NCBI GenBank assembly: GCA_029378245.1
Contig: JARKIF010000348.1
Coordinates: 1-26,415, forward strand
Source: Roridomyces roridus
Lineage: Eukaryota; Basidiomycota; Agaricomycetes; Agaricales; Mycenaceae
Length of the DNA: 26,415 nucleotides
Reading direction: 5' to 3'
The notes under the pieces are model-generated. The model searched no databases and was not told the origin of the DNA. It saw only the letters and a program-made list of their open reading frames with translations. The translations under genes and the position numbers were made by a program. The first letter of the stretch is position 1, and each line of letters opens with the position of its first letter. Shown piece after piece: positions 9,205-19,586 of the stretch.

Positions 9205-10175
9205 AGAGCTTTGGGTGCTTGTCCATGAAAGGAAACACCGTAGGCAGAGCCACTGATCTTGGCATAAATACCGGCAATTCTGCCAGCCACCTTTCTTTGT
9301 CTCTTGTCAGTCGCTCCCTCCTTGAGGTAAGTGAATGACTCGCCTATTCCTCCTCGCTCACATCTTCTAGGGCTAGCGATTGCCCGGCCCACCTCGACAC
9401 GCCGTAGGATGTCCTCAAAGCTAACTCATTGCGGCACTGGCCGAGGCTGGAATGCGACGTGCGTGGGGGCACCATCCAAACATCCTTCGTAATAAGCGAC
9501 GGGGCGAGTCCCTCGAGTACGTTCTCTTCTCTCGCCCAGCTCGCCTTTACTCATTCTCGCTGTAGCAGCCGGTGTCTGACACCAAGCAGTGGGCACCCTC
9601 CCTCCTTTCTCGTCCTCGCCGTTGGCTGACTCGCTCTTTCAGAACCCCGCCGCGTTCAAATGCTCGCCGCTGGTACCGAGGATGCAAGACCTCAAGAAGA
9701 AACCAGCATAGTTGTGGCCTCTACTGGTGAGTGTTCTCCTCGTTGTCGTCGTTCCCCTCGCTGACTTTGCTTCAGACATCGTATCTTCGACTTCACATAC
9801 AGTTCTTCCGACACGCGCAGTCCTCGCCGCTCGAGGCTCGCCCGACGCTTGCTCGCTTCAATCGCGATTCGATGGACGAAGGATGCAGGATGGGAGGAAA
9901 AGGAGCATGTTGGGCTCAAGGGTAGTCTAGGACCAAGGACGCAGGATGGGAATGAATCAGGAGCATGTTGGGCTCGAGGGTTAGTCTAGTCCACACCTTT
10001 GGGCATCATCTACAGTAGTATAGTCGCCTTCGGGCATCACCTCAGTAGTGTAGCTCGCGCTCCTCGCCTCTTACTTTACCGCGCATCGCTACATACCACA
10101 CTGGTAGATAGGGCCGACTCTGGAATGGAAATGGGAAGGGGGTTTCGTAGCACAACATCTGGAGTGAACTGAGCG
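9205..10175 (+). repeat. Dispersed 0.9-kb repeat, copy 2 (inverted)
   Basis: This copy lies in the opposite orientation to copies 1 and 3 and reads in the sense direction on the plus strand. A TATA-like CATAAATA (9263-9270) is followed by intron-like segments A 9327-9370 (44 nt), B 9517-9565 (49 nt), C 9589-9642 (54 nt) and D 9727-9775 (49 nt). Donor D is a canonical GTGAGT where copies 1 and 3 have GCAAGT. The conserved ATG (9409) opens MSSKLTHCGTG and stops at 9490-9492 after 27 codons. The 3' part holds two small tandem duplications absent from the other copies: a unit of about 57 bp with GGAGCATGTTGGGCTC (about 9876-9990) and a unit of about 30 bp with GGGCATCA (about 9997-10056). It fills the gap between the seven-helix gene and the MFS gene. 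Boundaries are approximate. Confidence 0.8.
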
Positions 10176-10249
10176 ATCTTCTTCAATCCTCTTGAGATGG
10201 GCGGGCCGAAAGAACTTCGAGGAAACTGATCAAAAACTGATTATCAATC

Positions 10250-12226
10250 ATGATGGTACGCGCCAACCCCGCGAATCTCCATGGATCCGAAAACTACTCG
10301 CTTACGCCGATGTATGACGCGCAAGACTCTGAGCGGCTCCTCCACGACGCGGACGCGCTAGACGACGATGTCCGCAGTAGACTGGACAAGACGATCGACC
10401 GTATCGGAATGGGCAGATATCAATGGACGCTCTTGTGTCTTTGTGGTTGCGGTGAGTCCCGTGGACGATAAACGCGCGACCAGCTCTCACTCTGTTCAGG
10501 TTGGCTGGCCGATAATGTGAGATAATTCATCAAGGATTCCCTAGCTTAGTTTGTTTAGATGTGGCTTCAAGCAGCTGCAATCGTTCTTCCAAGGGTCCAA
10601 CAACATTATTCCGTGCCGGACAATTGGATTGGGGCTGCAAGCGCCGCCATGTTTGCTGGGATGCTCCTAGGTGCTGTCGGCTGGGGTACTTGTTCCGATC
10701 TCTTGGGCAGGAGCACGGCTTTCAATGCTACACTCGTCTTCACCGCGCTGTTCGGCTTGCTGGCGTCTTTGTCATGGTCTTTCACTTCACTGGCTGTGAT
10801 TCTATTTCTACTGGGGACTGCGGTGGGGGTGCGTGCGCGTCAAGAGCTCATTGAACCGCTTGCTCACTTATCTTCTTCATAGGGTTCGATGCCTACAGAC
10901 GGTACACTCATTATTGAGCACCTGCCACAACCGAAACTCTACCTCGTCACTGCCCTTTCAATATTCTTCTCCGTGGGCTCCGTCGTGGCCGCAGTCTTTG
11001 CACTGTTTCTGGTCCCACAGAATTCATGTGCCGTTGCGACCAGCATACCCTGCGACCCTGCACTCAACAACGGCTGGAAGCACTACTTGGGTGCGCTTGG
11101 CATCTTTGTACGTCTCCCTCGTTCCTCATTGTACAACCCAGACTAAGCGATGAAGACGTTGGCAATGTTCATTGCCCGCGTTGTCTTTTTCCGGCTACAC
11201 GAAAGCCCTCGCTTCCTCGTGCATGCAGGGCGTCCCGCAGAAGCACTGGTGGCACTTCAGGCCATGGCCCGTTTCAACGGAAACCCGGAACTGGCTAATG
11301 AACTTGACCTTCCTGATGTCGATGATTCTGTTGCCACCGTCGTCGAAGACGACGCGAGCTATATGCCCATCGGCAATGGCGATACCAAGAGCGGTTCCCG
11401 ATGGCTACGGCGCTTGCAGATGGTGCTCGAGCCTGAGTGGCGTCGTACATCGCTGCTTATTTGGGGAGCATGGTGTGGGATGGCCTTGGGTGCGTATTAC
11501 TCTGGGTGAATTCACTGTACTGACTGGCGTGCAGCATATACAATGTTCAATGTTTATCTACCCAAACTGCTCGAGTCCAAAGGGACAACATCGATCGAAG
11601 CCAGTCTGTGGGATGTGCTCATCTTTACCATAGGAGGATGTCCAGGCGCCTTTGTCGGTGCCAAGCTCATCCTCACACCTTTGGGGAGGCGATGGTCTCT
11701 TGCTGGCAGTACCATCATGACTGCTGTATTCTGCCTTCTCTTCGTCTTTGCGCAGAAGGCGCAAAACCCGTTTTTCGTTCGCATTAGTGCAACAGGCGTT
11801 GGGCTTGCTAGCACTGTATGTCTATTATATCTTTCTATACGTCGGGCTAACAGCGATCACAGGTGATGTGGTCCATTCTGTATGGATGGACACCCGAGAT
11901 ATTCGCCACCAAAGGTATTTTTTTTTTGCCACCTTTTACTCTACTCACGTCTTTACAGTGCGAGGAACAGCCTGTGGAATGGCTTCGGGTTTTTCCCGCA
12001 TGTGGGTGTTTCAATATCTCTCTTGCTCACATTAGCTGATGGGGCCGTCAGTGGAGGTGTACTAGCACCCATACTTGGCGGAATGCTGCTCCTCATCAGC
12101 AGAGCGGCTCCAGTCTACACGAGCATGGTGGTTTTCCTATTCGCTGCTGCGTGCGTTCTGATGCTCAGCGAAAACGAGGGCGAAAGCGGGCGAACACAAG
12201 GAGGGCGGCCAGTTGTTGTGCATTAG
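10250..12226 (+). CDS. MFS transporter, SVOP/sugar-porter-like
   Basis: This is a membrane transporter of the major facilitator superfamily. Nine exons (10250-10451, 10500-10516, 10559-10828, 10883-11107, 11156-11489, 11535-11815, 11863-11914, 11959-12001, 12052-12226) give 532 residues. Family marks: RLDKTIDRIGMGRYQW before helix 1; GWLADNMWLQ, encoded across a 17-nt exon; the loop 2-3 motif GWGTCSDLLGR at about residues 114-124; GTAVGGSMPTDG; FFRLHESPRFLVHAGR in the central loop; MFNVYLPKLLE; MWSILYGWTPEIFATKVRG; and FSRIGGVLAPILGG. This set matches fungal transporters related to SV2/SVOP rather than classic hexose transporters. The substrate is unknown. Several introns are 42-50 nt and hide the gene from simple frame scans. 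The last intron (12002-12051) was chosen because it alone restores the SRIGGVLAP motif. The gene is convergent with EBP2, only 41 bp apart. Confidence 0.9.
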
Positions 12227-12267
12227 ATGACTCTTTGTATCCTTCCTGGCCCAATGTATATATTAGA

Positions 12268-13739
12268 TCACCTCTTAGTCCGCGCAGTCTCCCTTCGGCC
12301 CTTGCCCAAACGTTTGGCACCCCCACCGCGACCACCACCACGCCCGAACCCGCCTCTTGAACCACCCCGACCGCCACGTGCCCCACCACGTCCTCCTCTA
12401 CTGCTGCCACCAAAGTCATCCGTGGACTCGCGCGTATTTGACTTGGAGTATTTCCCAGCACCGCCAAAACCGTACTTTTTATCCCGGGCCTGTCTGGGGA
12501 TTTTGGGGCCACCCCGACCACTGGGAGCTGCCCCACGCCCGCGCTTGGCGGGCCTGTCCGAGATGGCGTCTTCGACGGCAATGTCGAAACCGTCGTCGTC
12601 TCCGCTCGGCTTGTCAAGCATGTCGCCGCGTTCTGAGAGTTCATTAGTCGAATACAAGAAAGGCAGAAAAGAATCATACTCCGCTTCAAGCCCTTGAGCC
12701 GCTCCTCCATCTCCTTCTTACCCCTCTCGCGCTCTTTGAGCTTCTCGATTTGCACCTGCTTGCCAAACTTTTTGCCCTCGCGCTCCTTGCGCTTGTCCTC
12801 GCTTTTCTTGATGCCCGCACGCTCGTCGAGTAGACGCTGCCGGATACGCTCCATGTGTGCATCGGTCTTGACCATCTCGGCGAAATAGTCCGCCGGGCGC
12901 GTAAAAGGGAATTTGTGCTTGGCGGCCAGGTCGCGTGCAGCGTTGGCGCCGTGGAGAGCTTGTTTGTAGCTGCAGATGTATTAGAGGTGGTTCAAAAGAG
13001 ATTGGAGATACGCACAATGCAAGCTCCCGGTTGAGGTCGTCGTTGACGTCTACGTCAATGGAATCGGGGTACGAGAGGACGAGGGTTTCGGTCCAAGGTA
13101 AAGAAGCATCGAGTTGAATAGTTTCACGGATTCGTGCGAGGGCGACCTTGGGTATTTTTTGAGCAATAGCAAGAAGTAAAGGCTCGTACGAACCGTGTTG
13201 TCGATTTCAATTTTTTGACGAGGAACGGCGTCATCGTCGATAGACTCGACGTCGTCCAAAGCAACGTCCTCCTCTTCCTCTGAGTCTTCACCCTCGTCTT
13301 CATCCTCTTCACCATCTTCGCCTGCGTCTGACCCATCCTCCGACTCCGACCCCCCATTATCGTCGGCCGCGTCTGCAGCGTTTTCAAGAGTGAATGAAGA
13401 GTCTTCCTCGTCGTCTTCATCTTCATCCCCTCCAAGCACGGCATGCAACTGCATTTGCTCATAGTCGTCCAACCCATCGTCGCCCAACGCCTTCATAAGG
13501 CGCTCCATACCCTCTTCGTTGACACCGCCGTTTTCAGAGTCCCCATCGTCGTTTTCAGAGTCCGCAGAATCACCACCGTCGTCCTGCTCCTCGTTCTCGT
13601 TCGAGTCGGGTTCAGAGACTTTTTCGGGCTTTGATTTTGTAGGTTTTGAAGGGCCCGGAACCGGCGCCGCGTCTTTTGGTGCTTTTGACGGGCTGGTCGA
13701 TTTCTTGGGAGCCTTTGCGGGCTTGGAGTTTGGCGCCAT
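12268..13739 (-). CDS. EBP2: rRNA-processing protein EBP2
   Basis: This is a nucleolar protein needed for 27S pre-rRNA processing and assembly of the large ribosomal subunit. Four exons (13739-13194, 13146-13016, 12969-12680, 12632-12268) give 443 residues, close to the yeast protein. The first 180 residues are low-complexity: Lys/Pro/Ser-rich, then strongly acidic (runs of Asp and Glu). The EBP2 core follows at about 185-345 and includes VNDDLNRELAFYKQALHGA, KFPFTRPADYFAEMVKTD and a long basic helix (RKEREGKKFGKQVQIEKLKE). The C-terminus is an Arg/Gly-rich tail (repeated RGG, about 395-430) ending in a basic patch, as expected of a nucleolar RNA-binding protein. It diverges from the BTB gene at 13842 over only 102 bp and is convergent with the MFS gene. 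Confidence 0.95.
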
Positions 13740-13841
13740 GGAAGCGGAGGTCGAGAAAAAATATGCGAGGTGGCTGTGTGATTTGGACTTGCTCCTTCTG
13801 CCAACCTTCTCCCAACATTTTTGCAGGTTGTGCAAGACAGA
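13740..13841. promoter_or_regulatory. Compact divergent promoter, EBP2 and BTB gene
   Basis: Only 102 bp separate the start codons of EBP2 (-) and the BTB gene (+), so the two must share control elements or overlap in their leaders. A TATATT-like stretch can be read on the minus strand (about 13760-13766, AAATATG on plus). A pyrimidine-rich stretch (about 13790-13823) precedes the plus-strand start. Confidence 0.3.
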
Positions 13842-14856
13842 ATGGACGAAATACGAGACTCGGAATTCTATTTTGAAGACGGCAATATCGTCTTGGCTGC
13901 ACAAGATGACCCTACAACATACTTTCGTCTACACAAGGGCATTCTTGTCAAGCATTCCTCTGTTTTTGCGGACATGCTCGCAATGCCTCAGCCGCCCTCT
14001 GTGGACTTGTACGATGGTCTTCCGCTGGTCCAGATGCCAGACAAAACGAAACCCCTCCGCGACTTTATAGCCTTTCTTTACGATCCACAGTAAGCCTGGC
14101 AGATTGCAAGTGGAGTGGTTTCTAACATCGCACAGATGTATCGCCAAACTGCTCATCGGGCCCGAGTTCACAACCAATATTCTAGAGCCGACTCTCATTG
14201 CCAAGAAATACCAGGTCAACTGGATATGCGATATGGTCGCTACTCAGTTGCAGAAGCACTGGCCCACCTCGCTGGAGGGTTGGGACGCTATCACCGGTGA
14301 CGAGGAAGCGGAAGAGGTGCGCTTGAATCAGAATGGATGGGTGGACCCTTCATGGTCCGATGCGACACTCAAGTTGCGCATGTTCCCGGAACCTGTATCT
14401 TCCATTCGTTTGGCGCGCGAATTGAATCTGCTCGACATCCTCCCCTTTGCACTACTACATTTGCTCAGACTTTCCTACTGGAACACGTCGCTTCTTCCAT
14501 CCCAGGAAGACTGGGCCCAAATGAGGTTGGCCCGTGAAAGGATTGTGGATTGGTTGGCAAGTCGGCGTATGCCATGGCATGTTTGTGGGACACAGACGTC
14601 TGGGCAATGCGAAAGAGTCGCTGATCAAATTTGGTACTATACTGCCTTTTGGAGATGGCCCGCAATAGAATTTCCTGCGAGCCGCGAATGCAACCCTTTC
14701 GCACGATGGCAAACATCATGCCCACCTCAAGGATCTGTGTCTGTGTTCCATTTGCAAAACGAGGATCGAGAACCGCCTTGGATTAATGAGGGTGGAGTGT
14801 ACGGGCCACCTCTGTTACTTTTTCGGAGTGCAAGCCTCCGCTTGATTTTCTTGTAG
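13842..14856 (+). CDS. BTB/POZ domain protein, second subfamily; probable 3' frameshift
   Basis: Exons 13842-14089 and 14136-14856 give 322 residues as sequenced. The ATG at 13842 (MDEIRDSEFYFEDGN) matches the usual start of this agaricomycete family. An upstream TTG in the same frame was rejected. The BTB domain spans about residues 5-105, with FRLHKGILVKHSSVFADML and a PLRDFIAFLYDPQ helix. The middle part (SIRLARELNLLDILPFAL) is the helical back region common to these proteins. From about 14700 onward the frame in use gives an odd sequence rich in Pro and Trp. The +1 frame instead gives a CxxC motif (LCLCSICKTRIENRLG) and an end reading CYFFGVQASA with a TGA at 14843-14845. That looks like the family's normal C-terminus, so one base may be lost or gained near 14650-14715. 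The gene is convergent with the Ap4A phosphorylase gene (85 bp). Confidence 0.75.
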
Positions 14857-14941
14857 CAAAATAATGCACCCGTTCAGAGCCGCGACCGGTGCATTCTATC
14901 AGACGACGCGTGAATTTCATCCCGTAAGATAGCTTGAACTC

Positions 14942-16153
14942 CTAAATCTCATCTACATCTCTAGCTTCAGCAGCTGTCCCTGCAACCTGCAACTCATGCA
15001 CGCTCTCCAACCCAACCGCCCGCAGAATCTTGCTCTCGCCCTCAGTCTTGACAGCCTCCAACTCGCGCTCGCTCTTCACCAGCATCATCCCCGCAAACGC
15101 CAGCGCATTAACACTGAGCTGGTCGCCCGTCTCCGCAAGCACGTGGTTCTCCTTCCGCCGCGGGATGAGGTGCATATGCTCGAGCGTGATGACAACGTTG
15201 TACGACGGCTTTCCCGCAGGGTACTCTGGGTCATGCCGGATCGTTGATACAACGAGGTCGATGAGGCTCAGGAAAGCTTGTGCTAGGATTGGCTCCATCT
15301 TCTCGGGAGTGTACGAGTAGAATCGGTCGGGGAAGCGGAATACATGGTTGGCGTAGGAGAGGGCGGTCAGGCTGAACGGCGTATCTGTCGTGCGATGTGG
15401 GTGTATTGCGCATAGAAACAAATGCTTGGGTTTACCTTGGGTTTCTAATTTGACACTCCGCGCGAGATATTCTATAGGAGGGCCGTCCTCGTCTTCTAGA
15501 GGGATGAACTGGACGTGTTTATGCGCTTGCGACGCGCCAGACAGCTCCCCGCAGTTAAAAAAACCAAAGAGGTTTTGGTGCGCTTTCCGGGCGGCGGCGA
15601 GCAGCATATATGTCTGTACAAGATCTGGGGGCATCAGAGGCGAGGCCTGAGATCGGAATTCTACATGGTCGGATTGAGTTTAAAGCACCAGCAAAGAGAA
15701 GGATCGCAGACCTTTGGTGACCAGCAAGAAATGTTGCGGCACCACCGAGTACTTGTTGAGCTATCCCAAGGTGAACGAGCTGTATGGACCGCGCGCCGAG
15801 ACCCACCAGAACGACATATTCCTCTTGTTCTTGTTGTAGTTCCCCGATATATAGATTCGGGTTGTATGGAGGCAGAAATGGATCCTGCAACTTCTTTTGC
15901 GAATCCTGGGCCGTGAAGTGGGGAGTTGGGAGGTGAGGTTTATGCTGCAGGGCTTCGCACAGCCGGATTTCGTACTACCAGTGGGACGGCGTCAGCCAGA
16001 GGTGCGCCTATGGAGCAGCAAGTCGATGACCTCTACACCAGACGACTCATCGGTGTGCTTCACAATCGTGGACGGAAAGAATAGCAAGTCCCCCGAGGCC
16101 TGGGCCTTTTCGAAAGCAGGCGCGACCTTTGACAAGACTTCACTGGGAGACAT
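14942..16153 (-). CDS. APA2: Ap4A phosphorylase (ATP adenylyltransferase)
   Basis: This enzyme splits diadenosine tetraphosphate with phosphate into ATP and ADP, controlling the level of this stress-linked dinucleotide. It belongs to the HIT/GalT superfamily. Five exons (16153-16031, 15974-15807, 15760-15712, 15660-15436, 15384-14942) give 335 residues, the normal size. Landmarks in order: N-terminal FEKAQASGDLLFFPS; DPFLPPYNPNLYIGEL; YSVVPQHFLLVTK, encoded by a 49-nt exon; LMPPDLVQTY; the catalytic GASQAHKHVQFIP with the His-x-His-x-Gln triad at about 160-164; and the C-terminal half with HMHLIPRRKENHVL and LSVNALAFAGMMLVK. The last intron is 51 nt and in frame, so a scan without splicing would add about 17 false residues (GKPKHLFLCAIHPH...). 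Probably cytosolic. The symbol follows the yeast paralogs APA1/APA2, which cannot be told apart here. Confidence 0.95.
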
Positions 16154-16462
16154 GGAGGATTATATTAGTCTCCCGCAGTCAGACTGTAGTATCTCGGAGG
16201 GATGTCGTAGGAGAGAGATCAAGGTCAAGTTACGAGATCGCGCGACTTAATTCGTGACTATCGGCCGGTGTTCGACGGCAACAAAAGTCTATAAAGTACA
16301 TGGCGAAGTCGGTAGTATAGTGGGGTGGCGGTTGAAAGTCGGGGAGGATGGGGGCCGGGTTTAATGAATGTAAAAACAGACGCAGTCCGAATACTGGTAT
16401 CTTCTACCCTCTTCCTACACTTGGCCATCCGCTCAAGGATGGCCCAGGACGGCGACCCGGGA
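16154..16462. promoter_or_regulatory. Promoter of the Ap4A phosphorylase gene
   Basis: This 309-bp spacer lies between two minus-strand genes. On the minus strand a TATAATC (about 16159-16165) lies very close to the phosphorylase ATG. The half next to 16462 should hold the 3' end signals of the DUF7727-like gene. A short stretch at 16308-16330 resembles the D-arm of a tRNA but lacks the rest of the fold. Nothing else was recognised. Confidence 0.3.
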
Positions 16463-17085
16463 TCAAGCCCGTCCACCTTTCCCTCTGTTGTCCTTTGCCT
16501 CTGCTTTCGTTTCTCCAAGCGCGATCGCCCGCGTGTAGCATATTATCGCAATCATTGACCAAAGTGCCGCATTTGTCCCCTGAGATACGTGAGTGGGGTC
16601 GACAAAGACTCTGGAGGGTACCGACCTGATAGAAGAGGATATTGAAGAACGTTTGGAACACGAGCATCACGATCTTCAAGGCAAAGCTGCGATGGAGCGC
16701 CGAATCCTTGAATATGTACAGCGGGAATTCCACCGCGAGAATGACGAGTGCTAGAATAGCGCTGATGATTGGGATAATCGGTAGCTTGACGATGAGGGAG
16801 ATGAAGATGGCGGCGCTGGGAGCAGGTCTATATCAAAGCGGGTCAACCACAAGAACAGCTGAACAGCGCTGGCGACGCACTGAAGTCCTCCCGGGTCACG
16901 CAAAGTGCCACCAACAAAGTCCCAAAAGAATTTGCGGTAAAAGAGGGCGAAGAAGCCAGCCCAGACCGCATCTACGCCAGCGATGAGCTATCGACTCGAG
17001 GAGCCCCTCGGGGCAAGTGCCACTCACATGCGCTCGCCGTGATAGTCACCAAGCGCGCATACTCATGCCAGACAAGGTTTCCCAT
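16463..17085 (-). CDS. Small four-helix membrane protein, DUF7727-like
   Basis: Four exons (17085-17028, 16971-16881, 16827-16626, 16579-16463) give 155 residues. The protein starts MGNLVWHEYARLVTITAS and continues AVWAGFFALFYRKFFWDF, then VGGTLRDPGGLQ, an almost invariant block in this fungal family. Helices can be placed at about 10-30, 52-78 (AAIFISLIVKLPIIPIISAI), 92-113 (ALKIVMLVFQTFFNILFYQ) and 117-135 (ALWSMIAIICYTRAIAL). The C-terminus is short, charged and Gly-rich. From memory this matches proteins grouped as DUF7727 in Pfam, which have no assigned function. The gene cannot be seen without splicing: each exon is under 210 nt and two introns interrupt codons. It sits head-to-tail with the membrane-protein gene at 17501-19198. 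Confidence 0.8.
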
Positions 17086-17500
17086 TGTTCAAGAGGGTCT
17101 TGGAAGTCGTGAAGAGGAGGTAAAGAAGGTGGTGAGCGCTGCTCAGGTTGCGGAGAAAGGGCCGGAGGCGTGAGGGTTGAAGACCAGAAAGAAAGGAAGA
17201 GCGGTAAATGAGCACAGCTCGAGCCCGGGGGGAATGTGCGAGAAGAGAAGGTAGGGCGAACACTAGGTTCTGGGACAACAGCAGACTATATTACAGTGGC
17301 AAACAACAATTACACAGCCGGTCCAGTCGGTGGTGACACCCAAAACTGATCCCGGTTGCGACACTTTACCAGGTTCCGTTTCTCTGGGTGGGCTTGGAGC
17401 TGGTGGGTACATAGCAACTCCGATGGATTGATGAATGAAACCCGCCCAAGAATACAAGTGTCCCTACTGGAAATCCCGCAATCAGCCCACCCCCCAACTA
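17086..17500. promoter_or_regulatory. Promoter of the DUF7727-like gene
   Basis: This 415-bp spacer separates two minus-strand genes. The part nearest 17086 is pyrimidine-rich on the minus strand (CTTCTTTACC, CTTCCTTTC, CTTCTCTTC blocks), a usual fungal core-promoter feature. A run near 17276-17310 could serve the 3' end of the upstream gene. Open frames in it are short and unlike proteins. No specific site was recognised. Confidence 0.3.
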
Positions 17501-19198
17501 CTACCTATCCAGCTCCAAAGGAGGAGGTCGAGTCGGTCTCCCCGGTGCTCCTCGCTTCTGGATCTACAAGGAGATCCGCGCCCAGTCAGTTCACACGCCC
17601 AAACAATGGTATGCAGCTTACCATCACGTCGGGTTGTGCCCGCGCGGGCACTCGAGGCATGGCGAGGGTTGGCACCGAGGGGACCAAGGCCGTGGTCGAA
17701 TCAAATGATGAACGGGAACTTGAAGCGTTTGATGCATAGTAGCTAGGCGCGATCGAGTGCTTTGATAGGCGCGACAGTGAATTCTTGCTCTTGGTGAAGA
17801 TGGGACTGAGGAATGTGGGCTGAGGTTGCTGCGGCGAAACCGGAGTGAACCGCGGTCCTTGGAGGGGTAGCATGGCGCCCAGCGGAGTCTTGGGCTCCAT
17901 CATGACGCGTTGCGAGCGCGCCTTCCTCCGCCGCAGGAACAGGAACAGGAAAAGTCCCAACAGAGCAAGCACGATGAAGAGACTGCCCCCGATGATCCCA
18001 CCTAATGCGCCTTGCGAAAGCCCGCTTGATTGCGTGGCAATGGTGCTGGGTTTGGCTCCATTATCGCCGGCGGCAGCAGGTGAAGAGGCTGCAGGAGAGG
18101 GCGAGGTGGCAGAGTAGACATTAACTGCGTCAATGTCGATGAACGGACCAGTTCCAGGTTGTTGGCCCGTGTTGGTGACGATTAACACGTGTTGAGAATC
18201 GTCTAGACCATCTGCGTAGTACTGAAACGAGTCATTGAATTTTCCGATACAAAAGTAACCATCAACTGACCAGGAGAGTCTAACAAAGATGCGGTCAGAA
18301 ACAACAAGTGGGCGGCGAAAAAAACAAAATACCTGAGCATGTAGCCCGTTCGTGGAATCTGAGCCACCATCCACAATGACACTCTTCCCATCCACAGAAA
18401 CCTGGATTCCAGCATGATCCGGAGAAACCGTGCCATAGACCGCGACTGCGTTTCCTGAAAATGTCAGGGACGCAGCAGCCCCAGGTGCCTGAGTGTAGCT
18501 GTGGCGGCTGAGTCAGAAAACTACCCAGCGGAAGCGCGCAGTTACTTACTGGAGTGTACTGTCCACATACATCGAATTATTCGTGTGTGTTTCCCAGGCG
18601 CCCGCATATGTCACCGCGGGGTCGGTGTCGTCAAAGAGAGTTGACGTTGGCGTGGATCTCGACAAGGCGTTAATACGCCAGGGCCATGATATGTGTGACA
18701 GGGACTCACCCGACAGCTCCGACCTGAGCGTTGAGGTTTACCGCGTCAATGTCCATGCCAACACCGGTGCTAGTGAGAACAGCTGTGTGAGGCCCATTGT
18801 CGAGGCCTGAAGCCGACGCGAGCAGCTGTTGAGCCGCTACCGCAGGACTGTTCGCACTCCCACTGGACACGGTCGTTCCATCCACGGTCAGAGTGTACGT
18901 TCCGTATTCCGGTTTGTGACCACCGTAAATTTGGATGCCAGTTCCATTGAAGTTTATAGTGGCCGTCGCGCCCTGCGCCGTCGTCGAATGTAGGCCATTG
19001 CCAAGATAGCCCTGCAGTTGTTTCAACAATCGCGCACATGTGCAGAGCAGGAGACGCACCTGCACATTACTTTCCGTGTCCTGCCAAGCACCGCTGGGTC
19101 CGTAAGAAATTAAAGGCGAACAATCGTCGACTGGAACATTTCTAAGACTTTTCTCGGGCCGGGAGGGGTGAACACGTACTGGTGAGGTTGAAAGCCAT
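17501..19198 (-). CDS. One-pass membrane protein with two lectin-like extracellular modules
   Basis: Eight exons (19198-19180, 19130-19060, 19011-18710, 18657-18550, 18498-18333, 18279-18271, 18221-17622, 17563-17501) give 445 residues. The extracellular part holds two copies of one beta-rich module: about residues 7-130 (IDDCSPLISYGPSGAW to VGMDIDAVNLNAQ) and about 137-265 (FDDTDPAVTYAGAWE to PFIDIDAVNVYSA). Each has an N-terminal DD..P.I.Y strand and a closing (I/M)DIDAVN strand. A Ser/Pro/Ala linker leads to one transmembrane helix at about 300-321, followed by RRRKAR. The 120-residue cytosolic tail is Ser/Pro-rich. No signal peptide is seen, as often in this agaricomycete family. Exon 6 is only 9 nt (ACTCTCCTG) and is needed to restore TLLYYADGLDD. 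Ligand and role are unknown; carbohydrate binding is a guess from the fold. Confidence 0.8.
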
Positions 19199-19586
19199 CG
19201 AGGCCGCGCGAAATAAAATAAAGAAAAAAGAGAAAAGAAAGAAGGAAACAGAAGGAAAGAACGAACGAAAACGGGACCACGCTAGGTGGAAGCAAGCTGA
19301 TACGGGCGCGTGCCTGCGCGTGCTATATCTTGACGCGGCTGTGCAGATGTCCCCGACTGATGGACGGCTCGGAGGGTTTGCATGATGCGACGTGCTTCAG
19401 CTTGCAGTGCAACCAGGCATATGTTTGACAACTCGAGAACGACGCGAAATTCAAAACCAGGAGGAAGAATAAAAATCAAAAAGCTGCAACGTGAGGAGCC
19501 TCGAGGCAACCACAAAAAGGGCACATCAAATAGGACCAACGCGAGGACGCAGGACCAAATATAGACACTGAGTACTTTTGAGAACA
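19199..19586. promoter_or_regulatory. Divergent promoter, membrane protein and 851-residue protein
   Basis: This 388-bp gap lies between two divergent start codons. A purine-rich run (about 19205-19270, almost only A and G on the plus strand) lies just before the minus-strand gene and would be a pyrimidine-rich leader for it. A short ATATAG (19559-19564) lies about 25 bp before the plus-strand ATG. No known binding site was recognised. Confidence 0.35.

Noticed and set aside
11851..11862. Earlier acceptor (GCTAACAG) for the sixth MFS intron
   Set aside because: It would insert Arg-Ser-Gln before the conserved TVMWSILYGWTPEIF block; the acceptor at 11861-11862 keeps the block intact.
12002..12035. 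Shorter last MFS intron ending at CATTAG (12035)
   Set aside because: With the available donors it leads to an immediate stop or a frame change. Ending at 12051 restores SRIGGVLAPILGG.
16308..16330. GGTAGTATAGTGG stretch resembling the D-arm of tRNA-Asp
   Set aside because: No matching acceptor stem, anticodon arm or GTTCGA T-loop at the right spacing follows, so it is a chance match.
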